Assembly: GCA_963978905.1 (NCBI GenBank)
Contig: OZ022261.1
Span: 8,371,992 to 8,435,991 of the forward strand
Direction of reading: 5' to 3'
Source: Trichostrongylus colubriformis
Lineage: Eukaryota > Nematoda > Chromadorea > Rhabditida > Trichostrongylidae
DNA: 64,000 nucleotides
Within the stretch, counting starts at the first letter, position 1; each line of letters starts with the position of its first letter. A program made the translations under genes and the position numbers. The notes under the pieces are model-generated. The model had not been told where the DNA came from. It did no database searches and saw only the letters and a list, made by a program, of their open reading frames with translations. Of this stretch, positions 12,393 to 24,799 are shown piece by piece.

Positions 12393-13223
12393 TTGAGGTG
12401 GAAAGGGTCCGATAAGCTTAACATATATTACAATTCACGTCTTTGTCTTGCGAAAGAAAATTGAGATGAGCCAGGCACAAGGGGCGGGCAAGAGAAAGGA
12501 GGAGAGATGAACGACAAGGACGCAGATTACGTGGTTGTCACCGCTTCAGCTAGTCACGTGCGAGGAAAGTGATTCTAGCTGTTCGAGCGGCTTCGAAGCG
12601 TCTTGCCGCAATAAGAAATTGATGCAGACGAATCTATACGTGCGTGTAGGGGACTGAAACGCCGTATTCATCGCGAGATGTACTATAAGGGGCAGTGCGA
12701 AACGTATGATAAAACACCTCGTTAAAAGGCATGAAATAAAAATGAGAACGAGAGGGGTATGGCCAATGCGAAATTAGAAGGGAGTTGCCCGAAAGGACAT
12801 ATAGAGGTGCCGAAAAAGACTCGCTTTGCTAATGACGTGCATCACTGAAGTTCACTTGGCACAAAGTGACGGGACGGATGCTATATTCGGGGACGAAATA
12901 CAACTCAACATCTCACTATAGGCAGACGGAAGCCTCCACTTCCATGTGTACTCAGATTGTAAACTCATCTATCATTGTCCTCAAGCTGAAAAAAATTTCT
13001 GTGATTTTTCCCTTAGATTTGACGGCTACTTTATTTCCGGATCCTGATTGTAGGCAGCTTTCTGGAGACCACCGTTTTCGAAGGAACCGAGCAAGTGAAG
13101 GCACCGCCCCAGCTAACGAGAAAATGAGAACGTGAATAGTATACTTTCTGTCAACAAACACCGCAGACCAAAAGTAATGATCTGTGGCAAAACTTCCATT
13201 CAAAAAGTGAGCCTTGGGATTTC

Positions 13224-13462
13224 GGGTGGGGTTCACGAGGTCGAAATTCCGCGCGGCCGCGCGCGATGAGCGGCATGGCGGGTGCGAGTGCCAGTGGCAG
13301 GGTATGGCGCATTCTGCGAGGCAGTGTGGCATGAGTGGAAGCGCAGACGCGACGCAGTCACGCTCAGCCATTTTCCCACGGGCAATCGATACAGCGAGTC
13401 GTACTAGTGGCGCCGCGAGTGCACCGCCGCAAAGCGGGAATTCGACCTCGTGACCCCCACCC
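13224..13462 (+). mobile_element. GC-rich MITE with 9-bp target duplication, copy 1
   Basis: The terminal inverted repeats start GGGTGGGGTTCACGAGGTCG and mirror at the right as CGACCTCGTGACCCCCACCC. The nine bases TGGGATTTC lie directly outside both ends (13215-13223 and 13463-13471), a perfect target duplication. A second copy, inverted relative to this one, is at 52503-52743. Nine-base duplications with G-rich ends point to Mutator-like or possibly Merlin-like transposition. No transposase is encoded. The open frames crossing the element arise from its high GC content. Confidence 0.85.
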
Positions 13463-13479
13463 TGGGATTTCTATCGCGA

Positions 13480-14950
13480 TCCAGCAACGCCGCCAATCAC
13501 GCTGCTTCGCCCGCTAGGCGAAATGCCACGAAAACGGGGCAACGTTTGTAGCCGGTCGAATCAGCTGCCGGCCCGTCCACATGTACCCCCCTTCCCGGCT
13601 GGTGATGCAGAGGGCCAAAGTTAAGGAGTGAGAGAGAGAGGGTTTTCGGGTTCCGATTTCAAGGTTTGTCACCGTTTTATTCCATTTTACTCTACTGTTC
13701 AGTACGCTAGCTGGAGGACCGTTGAACCATCGCCCAGTTGCCACGCCAATGGGCAGATCACGAAGTCTTATCCATCCAGTACGAGTTACTGCTTACACTG
13801 CATGCATTTGAATAGTGCTGCCAGGCCGAAGAAGCGCTTGCGATTTCGAGAACGAAGGTGTTGGACACGATAGATTACCTCACATCATTGAGGGAGCTTA
13901 CGCAAGTAGTGAGCGACCCAGCGCAGGTGTAGCCCACGACACTCGAATTGGGTTATCGCGCTATGCAGAATGGGTCATCGCAGCTGACAAGAGTGTGAAT
14001 TGGCAACATGGTAGTCATGAGCTACGGCGACTTAAACAAGTTCGAGTGTTTTGGCCTTCACTCGACGACCGCCTGTCCTTAGCCTTTGGCACTTCTCGCG
14101 CGGCACAAGTTATTACTTACAACCCTACCAATTGGAGCTACTGAACTGAATTATAAAGAAGTTTGACTCCAAGATGTGAGCAGGATCTAGAACGCTATGG
14201 TGGCGCTTACGAGATGTAATGCATGCATGCCGTTTCGATTCACTTCAGTGAAGTTCGCCCTCAGTTTAATTAATTAGGATGAGGATGGGCTTCCTTTATC
14301 GTTCGAGCATCAAGGAGAAAATAGCAATGTGACACTCAAATGCAGAACCGCGATAAAATGTAAATTTTTCGCAAAATATTTGAGAATTTTCTTCTACGAA
14401 AGTGCCCTGCGTTTCTCAGTTGTCCCTTTGAAACTTCTAACGATACTTTCTACTGTGACTGGCTTTAAATAGAAGTGTCTGTTCAGGCATATGAAGATCT
14501 AATCCTTACTGCCGATAAATCACGTGATTACGTGATCGCTCTCGGCAAGTAGCCCATAGATTTATGTTGACACTTTATCGAGTAAAGAACAGCATACCAA
14601 ATGTAACACGCTTCCTCTCTATTGCGCCGTGCACATGATGGTTTTGCCTAACTGCGGAACTCAAAATAAAAAGGTGTCCATGGTGAGAGAAGAGGAGCCA
14701 GTTAAGATGAATTTTAGTGAATTCAGCGAATGCGCCTAGAAATGAGGTGTAATTTTCCATCTGTGAATATTCTCATCTGACTGAATAATTTCTCATCTGA
14801 CTGCTTTTTGTCAAAAAAAGTGCATGCGGAAGAGAAGCCGAAATACTGCGCCTGCAAAAAATAAATAGATATGGTTTTCGGAAAACAATTTTTTGCGGCT
14901 GACGTCGTTGGAGGAAGGTACAATGACAGTGATTAGAAAGGCTTTCAGCC
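13480..14950. other. non-coding stretch without recognised gene
   Basis: Short overlapping frames at 13514-14144 lack splice context or recognisable domains. No inverted or tandem repeat was seen. Confidence 0.4.
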
Positions 14951-14964
14951 ATTTATTTCATAAC

Positions 14965-15076
14965 TGTTTCTTTGAAATCATTCTATTTGATATCTTTGCG
15001 TTTCAAAATGAGTAACCCCATGTTTCTTTGAAATCATTCTATTTGATATTTTTGCGTTTCAAAATGAGTAATCCCA
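14965..15076. repeat. two-copy tandem repeat, period 56
   Basis: A 56-base unit starting TGTTTCTTTGAAATCATTCT and ending AAAATGAGTAACCCCA is repeated immediately, with only two visible substitutions. Such high identity suggests a recent slippage or duplication event. Confidence 0.9.
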
Positions 15077-15489
15077 GATCACGCAAAATCACATATGTAT
15101 GGAAAATTTCTAGAATTTAGTTAAAGGTCTTCTGGTCGACCATCGTGCCCTGTCGACATTCTTCTTCCAGAAAATTCTTGTTCCGAGCCCTAAATCCCAT
15201 AAGTAGGGGAACTACCTTCAAAAATTGCCCAGCGGTCGGCAGCTATTTGAGGAATATGATGGCCATAGGTAGTAATATTGGTATTGACCTGACTAAGATT
15301 AGTGTTCACTCAATTTGGAGGAAATGGAACTAAAAGTGTACCAATTTTAGTAAGCACGCTACACGTTACAGTTCTTATTTATAATTTACCAGTCGGCTGG
15401 CGTACACTACTGTGCGCGTAATACCATGGGCGACAGTAGGTCGATCGCAACGAATTTTTTTCATAAACTTTGCTCACAGATTGCCGCAT

Positions 15490-16060
15490 GCTCCGCCCCT
15501 TGTAAACGGCTCCTCGCTCATTTTGAATGTGCTCAAGATTGCCTGGACATTGGTTATTTCTACCAATTTTTTCCTGTTCTCGACTCTGCGTCATGACCTA
15601 GTTATGAGTTTTTGTTTCAAGGACCGCCCGCTCGTAATGCTCTCTGTCCAATACGCCCAGGCCTCTTTCATGACTTGCGAAAACCTATCGCTGACCGTGC
15701 ACTCCTTACTTTTTGTCTCATACCCTACCCATCGCAGACTTGTCCTCATCTCCACAGTCGCTTACGTAACGTCCAAGCTTCGCCCACCACGACAGATGCT
15801 CCGCTCACTGTGTCTAGGCCTCTTTCATGCTTTCATAAACTCATTCCTGACCTTAATCCATCTTTCCCCCCCCCCCCGTTTCGGTCATATTGAAACCCAA
15901 TTTACAAATTTCGGTCTGAAATCGGAACATTCCGCGGCATGCCCCGCCCATCGTGGGCGGAGCTTAACATGATCCATGTGTGCTGCTTACTTCTTGTCCC
16001 ATGCCCTACCCATCCCAAACTTCAATTCACAAAGCCCGCCCACCCCGCACACTTCCCATC
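15490..16060. repeat. degenerate pyrimidine-rich direct repeats
   Basis: AGGCCTCTTTCATG occurs at about 15658 and 15813, each followed within 40 bases by CTGACC. A TCATACCCTACCCATC-like block occurs near 15718 and 16000. CCGCCC-type motifs recur throughout. The 186-codon frame 15412-15972 lies across this repeat and has no domain, so it is read as a consequence of the pyrimidine-rich composition. Confidence 0.5.
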
Positions 16061-16721
16061 TATGAACTCAAGTTAACATATGGACTGAACTGTTTCGTGA
16101 TAATGCTTTGGGCAATGCATAGAGGAGAATATCAGCAATTTTCTTCATCCAGTCAGAGAAAGCACTCGAAACTTGACTTAGGGAGTCTCTGACAGTATTG
16201 TAGGACAACAGATGCTCACCTTTGGTCACCTTGAAAGACCCTGTGCAAATCAGGTGATGTGAAGTTAGCGAACTTACGATTGTACCAAAGCCTGTCCGTT
16301 CCTATGACCGCGTTCGTCTACTGCGCTGCCAGCCTCCCCAGCCCCCCCCCCTCCCCCTTTTTTGTGCCATAACTGCGCAGCTGCAGAAGTGGCGGGCCGC
16401 AATATCCAAAGAATAACTACCATAATTCGCTGGTCCGAGTTGCATTCCTTTTTTCTAAGCCACGAAAGGTAGCATGGAGAAAGAAGAAGAGAAAAAAAGA
16501 GAGAAGGATGATCGTTCACAGCAACCGTACGATGAACATAATAAATTCAGTCAAGGAGATAGGAAGATCGTACGTTGGAAATAGTAAGGAATAAAAGAAT
16601 CATTCATCTCGGAATCAGATCACGTGCGCACTCTGAGTGGTTTCTGTTTCCATCCTCCCAATACTGCTTCTGTGCTGCTCAGGTTATCCCTATTTTTTCT
16701 GATGACGGTTACAGTGATCAA

Positions 16722-17285
16722 AGAAATCAGCTACGGAAAAATGATTTATGTTGTATTTGCTTAATAAGGGCCGCATTCGAAGTTTCACGCGAAAAAATGT
16801 GAATTCGCCTAGGATACAGCTTCCCAAAGTCTCGGCAAGGCGCGCGGGGCCTCCGAGTAACAGCCCCGTCTCGTCGTCCGCCGCGGTTCGGAACGGAGAG
16901 TGAGACTATTTACGTACAGTCGATTTCAGAAAAACTGATTGGGCGTGTCCTACGGACTTGGATGAACGTGTATCAAACTCTCTCAACTCTTTCACCCCGC
17001 CACACACTCTCACTCTCGCCAACTCTCGCCATTCACCCTAGTCCGTAGGACACGCCCAATAATTTTTTCGAAATGGACTATAACTTACTCTTCCTACATG
17101 CGTCTCCCATCAGCAGGGTGGGCACTTTCTCGAAGGCCTCGCCCATCCGACCGAGACTTTGTGGTGCTGTATCTCACATTCAGTGGGATTCACATTTTTC
17201 CGCGTAAAACATTGCATGCGGCCCACATTAGGCAACTACAACATAAATATATGAGTATTAAACTCATTTTCCGTGGACGATTCCT
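16722..17285. mobile_element. fold-back MITE, AGGAATCGTCC family, copy C with nested insertion
   Basis: The left end is AGAAATCAGCTACGGAAAAA and the right end is CGTGGACGATTCCT. TCAA flanks both ends (16718-16721 and 17286-17289). The left arm lacks about 20 bases between the terminal block and TTTATGTTGTATTTGC. The centre is split by a 164-bp TA-flanked element at 16917-17080. Removing that element and one TA gives a centre resembling the uninterrupted one in copy D. Confidence 0.8.
16917..17080. mobile_element. 164-bp MITE nested in a fold-back repeat
   Basis: The inverted ends are CAGTCGATTTCAGAAAAA on the left and, on the opposite strand, TAGTCCATTTCGAAAAAA on the right. They run on into a nearly identical ATTGGGCGTGTCCTACGGAC stem. 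TA flanks both ends (16915-16916, 17081-17082). The host repeat continues on each side, so the insertion is younger than its host copy. The interior is a CT-rich ACTCTC tract with no coding potential. Confidence 0.85.
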
Positions 17286-17299
17286 TCAAATGTGTTTCT

Positions 17300-18640
17300 A
17301 GTCTTAAGGGTAGTTTATAACGAAAAACCAACTAAATCAGAAGGAAAGTCTCAGGAAGCGTGCCCAGTATAAGGAGCCTAATTACAAAATCTTTCTGCAA
17401 GAGTAATTCTGTCGAATGTACGGCGGAAACTACTTAGCTTCCGTGATGAAATTCAAAAAATGTAGCCAGCAATTTATCATTTTGCGCCGAAAACACTGAC
17501 ATTTTTATGGATGAGGCGGAAACAGCCACATTTATTGGATAGACAGCTGGTGATAAATCAAGCATCATGCTCCTAAGCTATCCATCTAAAGGGCGTTCAA
17601 AGCGGCACGGAACATTTGTAATTCAAAGTGGGCGTTCGTTTCTCGACACTGATGTAATCGAGTCTCCAACCCCTGAATTATCAGTTAGTTTCTGCAGAAG
17701 TAACGCAATTGTTAGCTAATCCATTGTCTTGCACCAATGTTAAGAAAAAGGAGGACGTGGTCTAGCGGAAGGTTCCAGAAAGAAATCAAAGTGAATCCTG
17801 ATGACAATGTTTGCGCATATGCATAGCATTCTGTTTATTCTATGAAGCAAGCCCAGTCCCTATACGCGAGACACAAAAACATGATAGACGAAAGTGCGAA
17901 TCTCAGCGGAGCTGAACGGGTGTGCAGTTCTAGGACAACATTTCGCAACGGAGCATGCGACATGCGATGTGATGGGAGTGCAATGTGCAGTTGGGTCCCA
18001 ACGAGAATGGTCTTTCAGGTCGTGGCGCGCTTCATGAAAACATTTTTCTACATCTTATGGGGGTACCTGCATGAAACGTATTGCTGACGTCCAGGAGCAA
18101 TTTCGATGTTGCTGAGAGCTTTATGAGTGCAAAATAAAGAAGAAATTTTTTTGAAACATGCGTAGTATTCTCATAATCATTCCCCAATGTGAAGACCGTG
18201 CACGACCGCATGGCCTAGTGAATACGATGATGAATTTCCTGCTTTCGGTTTTGCATTCTCGAATGCCTCTTTATGTCAAATGACTATGATTTTCATTGAC
18301 AGCAGCCAGATTGACTCTTATTACGAGTTTTCAGCGAATTTATTGATCTGACTTCTTGGACACGTACGGCTCGTAGCGCTCGAAATTTGCGTTTCCGTAC
18401 TGAATAAGTCCATATTCGTGTTTGGGGAGTGGGGCGGGAGACGGTCAACCTAACCCTGGGGACACATTTCTAGCCAAATCCAAATTTTGAATTTAACTTT
18501 GAGAGACGGAGTGGCCATGGATACATTGTGCACTTCCTATTTGTGGAAGTGAACAACTAACAAAATCTAAAATCGATGCAAATCAATGGAATATGCACAT
18601 CATGAAGGTCTATCGTTATATTTTCAAATACCAAGCATCA
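17300..18640. other. non-coding stretch without recognised gene
   Basis: An 81-codon plus frame at 17842-18087 has no recognisable domain. No element ends were found. Confidence 0.4.
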
Positions 18641-18659
18641 AACAAGAAAAGCAATCAGG

Positions 18660-19190
18660 ATCTCCTTATATGCCATAGGGTCGTCTCCTTCGTCGAACGT
18701 GCAATCGAAGGTATACCAATGCCCAGCTCAAATTCTCGAATTTGAGTCGAAATCTCGATTGTGTTGGAAACACATCCCTGGAGGTAGTTCGACCCCTGAC
18801 CAAAAATACCAAAACTGTTTGGCACTATCCCGAAGATTTCTGGTCCCCACGCCATGACACCTCCTCCTTTGAAGATCTTTCTGAAAACCGAAGTCTATCC
18901 CTCATGCTATGGTGCCGGTAGTCGCCCGGGCAATTATATCTGAGTTTTGTGTCATGAGGAAGGACATCATGGAGGAAAAACAGTAAGGAAAAGGTATCAA
19001 GCACCTCAATCCGATCTGCTCCCATCCATCTCTTGGCGAAACCGACCCTGCCTTCGCGATATTCTGGGGCTCTGAACACTGCCCTTTCCAATTCCTGACT
19101 AGAAATGGACTTGCACTTCTTCAGGTTCCTATAAACAGCCTTTGTTGACATCTTAAACTCTAGCGCGAATTTGTTCCCGAGCATGACCCA
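18660..19190 (-). pseudogene. Tc1-like transposase remnant
   Basis: On the minus strand a 119-codon frame (18825-19184) starts with a helix-turn-helix-like STKAVYRNLKKCKS. It continues with GFAKRWMG, the usual position just before the first catalytic Asp block, and then PGDYRHHSMRDRLRFSERSS, resembling the DGYRYYWHDLR..FSKR stretch of Tc1/Tc3 transposases. After a frameshift near 18845, a second frame gives MAWGPEIFGIVPNSFGIF, resembling the family's GGGSVMVWG motif. The catalytic Asp block and the DNA-HT..PDLNPIEN half are not visible. Terminal inverted repeats were not found. The call rests on motif resemblance. Confidence 0.5.
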
Positions 19191-19199
19191 GGAAAACTT

Positions 19200-22100
19200 G
19201 GCTCATCTTTTGAAATGCTGCGCTTGTCTCTATCTAAAGGAGTAGTAGGACCTTCGGTAGTCCTTCTCGTTTCATACCCTGCAGAATCTTAATTGGAATT
19301 ATTGAGGAGTGCGCAAAGCCGTCTCCATTTCCGCGCGATCTGACAATTGGACGTCTGCAGGCCTTATTTTGAGGTAAATTAATCTTTCTTTAGGTCAGAT
19401 AACAGTTTCCTTCTTGTCATCCCCTGGAAATGATGAGCCAACAGCAACAATACAGCTTCAGCAAGTTGAGGTCAATAGCGACGAGAAAATCCAAAGTGGC
19501 TGTATCATTTTGCAGAATGGGAAAAGCGACATTTTCAAAACAAATAAAGAGAAAATTTTTCTGTGTATTCCAACTACAATTTGATGTTGATGCGCGAATG
19601 CGCGTCCACACTGGCTACATCTTTTACTTAGAGACTTTTTTTGAATCACTCTACAAACACAGTTTTTGGACAATTTATAGGCGGCTGTATCATTTTGCAG
19701 AGCACTGTACGACTCCCTCCTGCTGAGGAATCCTCGACTCCCGGTGTACCCTAGAAGCACATCGCAACTCATCAGTGGGCGCAAAAATTCAGAATACGCT
19801 GTGCCCGCCGACGGCTGCTCAAATGGCCCTCGGCGGAAACTCGAAAGAGTTGCTCCCCTTCCAGTTTTTCGATTTCTGCTCCGGACAAAGGAAATAATTC
19901 CTTTTCTTATGTTTCTGTTCATGTACTGTTCTAGTTGGGCAATTGTAAGAGTAATTAGGATGAAGCTTGGTCGAATGATGAATGCAGTCTGAAGCAGATA
20001 TTATACTGGAAGAAGACATGAAGTCGAAAAATAAAAGATGGGACAGGGACATGGAAAGGATAAAGCTTATTGATGGAGCTTGTCTAAATTAGCGTTCTCC
20101 AAAAAACTATGCATTTTAATATCCTTACGAAATGCGGTAAAATAAATGGCGTCAAGGCTCAGTGGACAATGAAGGGCTCGATTTCTCGCGGACAATATTA
20201 ATGCTAATGGTCGCAATAAGCATCAGAGGGCAGTTGTGCTAATACGATAGGGAATATGGCTGATGAAAAATGCCTGAAACCTTCCGTGGTGAGCTCGACA
20301 TGGTGTTCTGAGATGATTGATGGCAACGGCGAAAAATTAGTGGTCTCAGGAATTCCGGTAAACACGAGTCTGAAAGCAGTATTCGCGAAAGAGGAAAACA
20401 GTCTCTCTGAAGTTGGCCCCGTTGCAGCGTGAGAAGGTACAAATGGTTCCCTCTGCTAAAAAGAATTAAATCATGTGAATGGTCATTTTAAAGCTTACTT
20501 TCAGAATCGTCGCTCTCATGGGCACGAGCTTCTCTCTTTCCAACAGCAGTGGGTCAAAGATCATAATTGTAAGTTTGAGAGTACCGAGATGTCTGGTCAG
20601 CATAAAGAATAACGACTTTTCTCGGATCGATTCAGAAGGAAATTCTCCCCGGGTAAAGCGGTCTGAGTAGTCTTTCCGCAAGCTCGTGTTGAGTGATCTT
20701 GAACAAGAACGTCATAATCCCACCGATCGGTAATCGTGCTTCGCACTGGGTGGTAAGTCTACGACTATCGCTAGACAACTTTCTTTTTGAGGAAGGGGGA
20801 GGGGGGGGGGTGGGGGAGTGAGCAGGGGAAGTAGCAGATTTCTTGAAACTTTACCTCATGCAATCTGACCCTGAGTCTCTCTGTCAGCCGATAGAGCTCT
20901 TTAGTATCTCACTTGATTTGTTCAAAAAAAACATTATCTCAGCAACTTAAAGACAGTGGTAGGGATAGTGTTAGGAAAAAAAAAGATAATGAGAACCCTT
21001 GAAGACGACATCCAAAAGGCTACAGTTTTAGGAAAAAGACTAGATGTGGTAAATTCAGGTGAAAAGGGGCAAATCCGGGCTAAATTCATCGGTGTTAATT
21101 TTTTGCAAATCACTATACTATACAGCACTGGAACAGAAACAAAAAAACGAAAAAAGAGTTTGTTCTGACGCAGAAATCGAAAATCACAAATCAAAATCAC
21201 AATCACATCGTTTGAATTCCCGCCAGGCAACCTTTCGACAATTGTCCGGGAGGAGCGCCCTTAAAGTTTCGCGCTCAGTTTGGTGCTTACCACTGTGCGT
21301 ATTTATCTATGTGACCAGCATTGCACCCAGAACCCTCGCAGCCCTATCCACGTACCCGAATCTCCACACACGCACACGAAAACGTGGAGATTTCGAGGGA
21401 ATGTATTTTAGCCGAATTTTGGTTTCTTGCGTAGATTTTTGTAAACCATAAACAAATACAACACATCAGGAAAGCATTTTGAAGAACTCAAATTTCCATG
21501 GACCGTTTGTTCAAGGAGCATAGAAACTTGAGAGTTTCGATTGTTATTGAAACCTTAGGATCTGAGCAGTCTCCACTTCCACTCTAACATAGAGGATAAT
21601 TGGACCTCCTTTTACAGTAACGTGATTATGACTTTGTGCGTTCAAAGAGTAGTATTACAGTGTGTCCCAAAATAAGTTTACCCTATCTTTCATCTATATC
21701 TCTAGGCCAACTATTTCCCACCAAAAAATTTACCAGTAGTACCTGATGGCCGCCGCGATCAACTGCATCAGTGAAAGTGAGAACAAAGTATGGCAAAATT
21801 TTTATTTGCTTTTTTTCAAAAATCATGGTGTTCCAAAGTATACGTTCACTCAACTTTCCTGCCTATAGGTGTAAGTTGTGAAATTAACATGCTAACGCTG
21901 ACGCTTTCGTCTGAGCTTTGTTCTATTGTGCCATGCCATGTGTAACACTCTCATCCGTGTACGAAAGCGGAATTGCAAATTTAGAGAAGATGGGCCGATC
22001 CCCCAACTGATCAATGATTTCTGTCACAACATGGACCTGTGCGATATGAAAACAAAATGAAAGACCGCGACAAATCTATGAAAGGCAAAAGCGTCGGTCG

Positions 22101-22750
22101 ATCCTAAATACTGCGTCCCATTCCACAAAGGTATGCGACAGCTGTGCAGAAACTCGTACCTTGTACGTCGGTGTGCACCTTCGGCTGGGATCGTCTCCTC
22201 ACATCGAGCGAAGGCGGTTTTCGTCCACGCCATAACTACTAGCAAGCATAAAGAGCCTCAAGTCCTTTTTGTCAATTAAAAGTTGAGATGAAAGCATCGG
22301 TGAGATGGGTAGTTTGCAGGGTTACTTGCTTACGCAGTAGTTCATGGCGTATTAGTAATAGCGCTGCAGGAGATCCTTTCTTATGAGAAGAAGTTCGTTT
22401 TGGATGAACCAGATGGCTTGGCATAGAGGTATTTTAGGATCGGCCGCTACTTCTCAAGGTGTGGATATGCTGGTGATAGTGATATGGTTTGGCCCGTCCT
22501 CTCCGCCTTGGTTAGAGACGGATAATAGACATCATACCGCACGAGCCCCACTGCCTACCAAGAAGATCTCTGAAATGATCGGTTACCATATAAGCAGCAA
22601 TTTTTATTCGTGCGCTGTAAATTTCATCACGATACTGCTCCTGTCCACGTCTGTGCCTCCACGAAGGTGTGATTTGGATAGAGAAATATCAGTCTTTTTG
22701 GAGGAACAGCCGAGTTCCCAGAACTATGTAAATGCAACTGAGAACTCTTG
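19200..22750. other. non-coding stretch with low-complexity tracts
   Basis: GGCTGTATCATTTTGCAGA occurs twice (about 19497 and 19682). A G-rich tract lies at 20788-20818. TTACAGTGTGTCCCAAAATA near 21657 looks like the start of a Tc1-type terminal repeat, but no opposite end was found. Frames up to 154 codons overlap on both strands and carry no recognisable motifs. Confidence 0.4.
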
Positions 22751-22766
22751 GGAGATCCTCCTTTAA

Positions 22767-23518
22767 AGACACCAGGAGGGGTAATTTTGGCTTACGGTAG
22801 AACAGACGTAGTGTGGACGAGCTTGAGTGGCCGCCATTGCACAAACTCGCCAATTTGACGCCTTGGCATGGTGCCAAAAGAAGATGGTTCTAATATAGAT
22901 TTGTTTTTTCCTTTTAGTTTTCACTTTGTTCTTTCTTATATTGTTTCTAGATGTACATATGGGTCAAATAAAGTCGGGGGGGGGGGGGGGGGGGGGGGAG
23001 ACGCAGAATTTTCACCCACGTCAAAGCTTCTTTCCCTTCCTAGGGTTAGGTTAAAGCAGATGAGACCTATGCTTTGACAGATGCTTTTTAATGTGGGAGG
23101 AGGGGATATCAATTTTAGCCTAAGCCTAGTAAGGGAAAGGAGCTTCGACGTCGACGCAAAGTTGGGTCTCCCCCTCGACTTTATTTGACCCTTCTGAGAT
23201 TTTCAGGTATAGAAATGCACAATTAAGAAGATCTATAAGTAAACAAGTAAAATATGTCACTAGAAAACAGTAAAGAGGAAACAGTTCAAAAATAAGGTTA
23301 CATCAGGCCGAAGACAAGCTTCAAAATGAACGAAGCGTGGCTCGGCCACGGAAGCTTGCAGTTCGGACGGAAGCGCGCCCCGGGGCCAAATACCGTCTCA
23401 CGGCGCGTTTTTCAACGCTGGTTTCGTTACACATTGTATCTACCGAACCCATATGTTTGTTTTCAGACGCCATTGTTTTCGTAAACGTTATTCCGCCCTT
23501 GCCCCCCTCCCGGTGCCT
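22767..23518. mobile_element. TTAA-flanked element with an internal insertion
   Basis: The left end AGACACCAGGAGGGG and, read on the other strand, the right end AGGCACCGGGAGGGG are inverted repeats. TTAA lies outside each (22763-22766, 23519-23522), the target site of piggyBac-type elements. Its first 190 bases match 42075-42263 closely (for example GGTAGAACAGACGTAGTGTG). A G-tract MITE (22961-23191) interrupts it. No transposase frame is present. Confidence 0.6.
22961..23191 (+). mobile_element. G-tract MITE (GGGTCAA ends), copy 1
   Basis: The ends are GGGTCAAATAAAGTCGGG and CGACTTTATTTGACCC. The body is shared in inverted orientation with 29595-29822, including AAAGCAGATGAGACCTATGC and GGGGATATCAATTTTAGCCT. 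A run of about 23 consecutive G follows the left end. No target duplication is visible here, perhaps because the right flank was altered. It lies inside the TTAA element 22767-23518. Confidence 0.8.
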
Positions 23519-23891
23519 TTAAGAGGTTTACTCCTACTGCAAACCTTCCAGAGTGGAAGGACGCCATCCAGGAGGCTTTGGAAAAGTGTCGCCAGAAACG
23601 ATCTCGTGACTTTTCCAGCACATCCCGAAGCGGATGACTGAAGGGATTGGAAAGAGAGGAAAGACTAAAAGTTCTTAAGCGATGTTGTTGTAAATTCTAG
23701 TCGACCCATCGTTGAAAAGGTTCGATATCCTAAGTGAACCTATACTTTTTGAATACCGTGACTGGAAGAAATCACATAGAAATTTAGCGTTTTTTTTCTC
23801 TTCATCTTCACTGATGCGTCTGATCGCAGCAGTCATCAGGTACTATTGGTAGAAATTCCGGAGGAAGTCGTTGGTTTATTCTAGAGATATA

Positions 23892-24632
23892 CGGGGGGTG
23901 TCAAAAAAAAGTAATTTTGCCCACGGCTCAAATCTCCCAATTATACAAAACATAGCGAAACGAAAGAAATGAAAGTGTTGGGGCAAAATATTCCCGAAAT
24001 GTTCCTCTAAAAGCAGGAACAAGCTGAGACTCACTACTTTCATTTTCATAAAAATATAGAACCTTTAAGCGGCGCAGTCGGGCTTCGGAGCACCCACGGT
24101 ATCAAGGTCCCCTTAAAACAGTGGAGCCGGGTTCCATGGTAGGTCTTTTGTGGGAAGCTTCCTAAGGATTGGCCCTTCGGTTCATGGAAGTCACAGAGCC
24201 CCTGCTGCTTGGACAAGGCTGCTATGATCCGAATTATCATTTTCATGCCCAAATCCGCCTCCGGAGGGGTTTCAGTGGTAAGTGCACGTTTCGGCTCTTG
24301 GAAACGAAGGGCGCTGGGAACCCGGAAAAAACGGGATCCTAAAGAACACCACCCAGTATGAATCCCCTTAGGCACCCAGAGTGAACGGACCTCAGTAAGG
24401 TTGTGAACGAGGGCGACGAAATTTCGGATTTTGCCCAGTTGAGGTGACACATCTTGTTCACTATTTCCTCGCTCCCGTTCCTGCTCGTGCAGAAGGCTGC
24501 CACGGAGTATAGTGATAGAGTGAGGTCTGCTCTTGAATCTGAGGATGTGAATACCTCAACAGAATTTGCTGTAGTTCGACTAAAGTGGGGTGAAAGTGGA
24601 CGAGACAAAATTACTTTTTTTGGCACCCCCTT
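23892..24632. mobile_element. TA-flanked non-autonomous inverted-repeat element
   Basis: The left end is CGGGGGGTGTCAAAAAAAAG and then TAATTTTG. The right end, on the other strand, is AAGGGGGTGCCAAAAAAAGT and then AATTTTG. TA flanks both (23890-23891 and 24633-24634). The 741-bp interior has open frames on the minus strand but no catalytic motif. A non-autonomous Tc1/mariner-superfamily member is the simplest reading. Confidence 0.6.
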
Positions 24633-24799
24633 TAGATGGAAGATAGGATGGACCCATACTTTCAGAACAAACTGTAGCTCAGCCGGGGAACAGATAAGTG
24701 AGCACCATGAAGCAAAGTCCCTATGTCTTGTGTTCTTTGTGACACGCGCCGCCCTTCCTCGTGTAGCAAAGGATTTCATCTATGATTTTGCAACATTGC

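Noticed and set aside
12952..13453. 139- and 79-codon frames over 13.2 kb
   Set aside because: They run through the GC-rich MITE with 9-bp duplications and are explained by its base composition.
15412..15972. 186-codon plus-strand open frame
   Set aside because: It lies on pyrimidine-rich degenerate repeats, overlaps another open frame, has no recognisable domain and no splice or start context.
20788..20818. G-rich tract as a functional quadruplex or telomere-like element
   Set aside because: It is an irregular homopurine run without a repeated nematode telomere unit (TTAGGC), so it is treated as low complexity.
21657..21690. TTACAGTGTGTCCCAAAATA as a Tc1-type terminal repeat
   Set aside because: No mirrored end was found within several kilobases, and no transposase motif lies nearby.
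24046..24779. 134- and 146-codon minus-strand frames
   Set aside because: They overlap each other in different frames inside or at the edge of a non-autonomous TA element and lack catalytic motifs.
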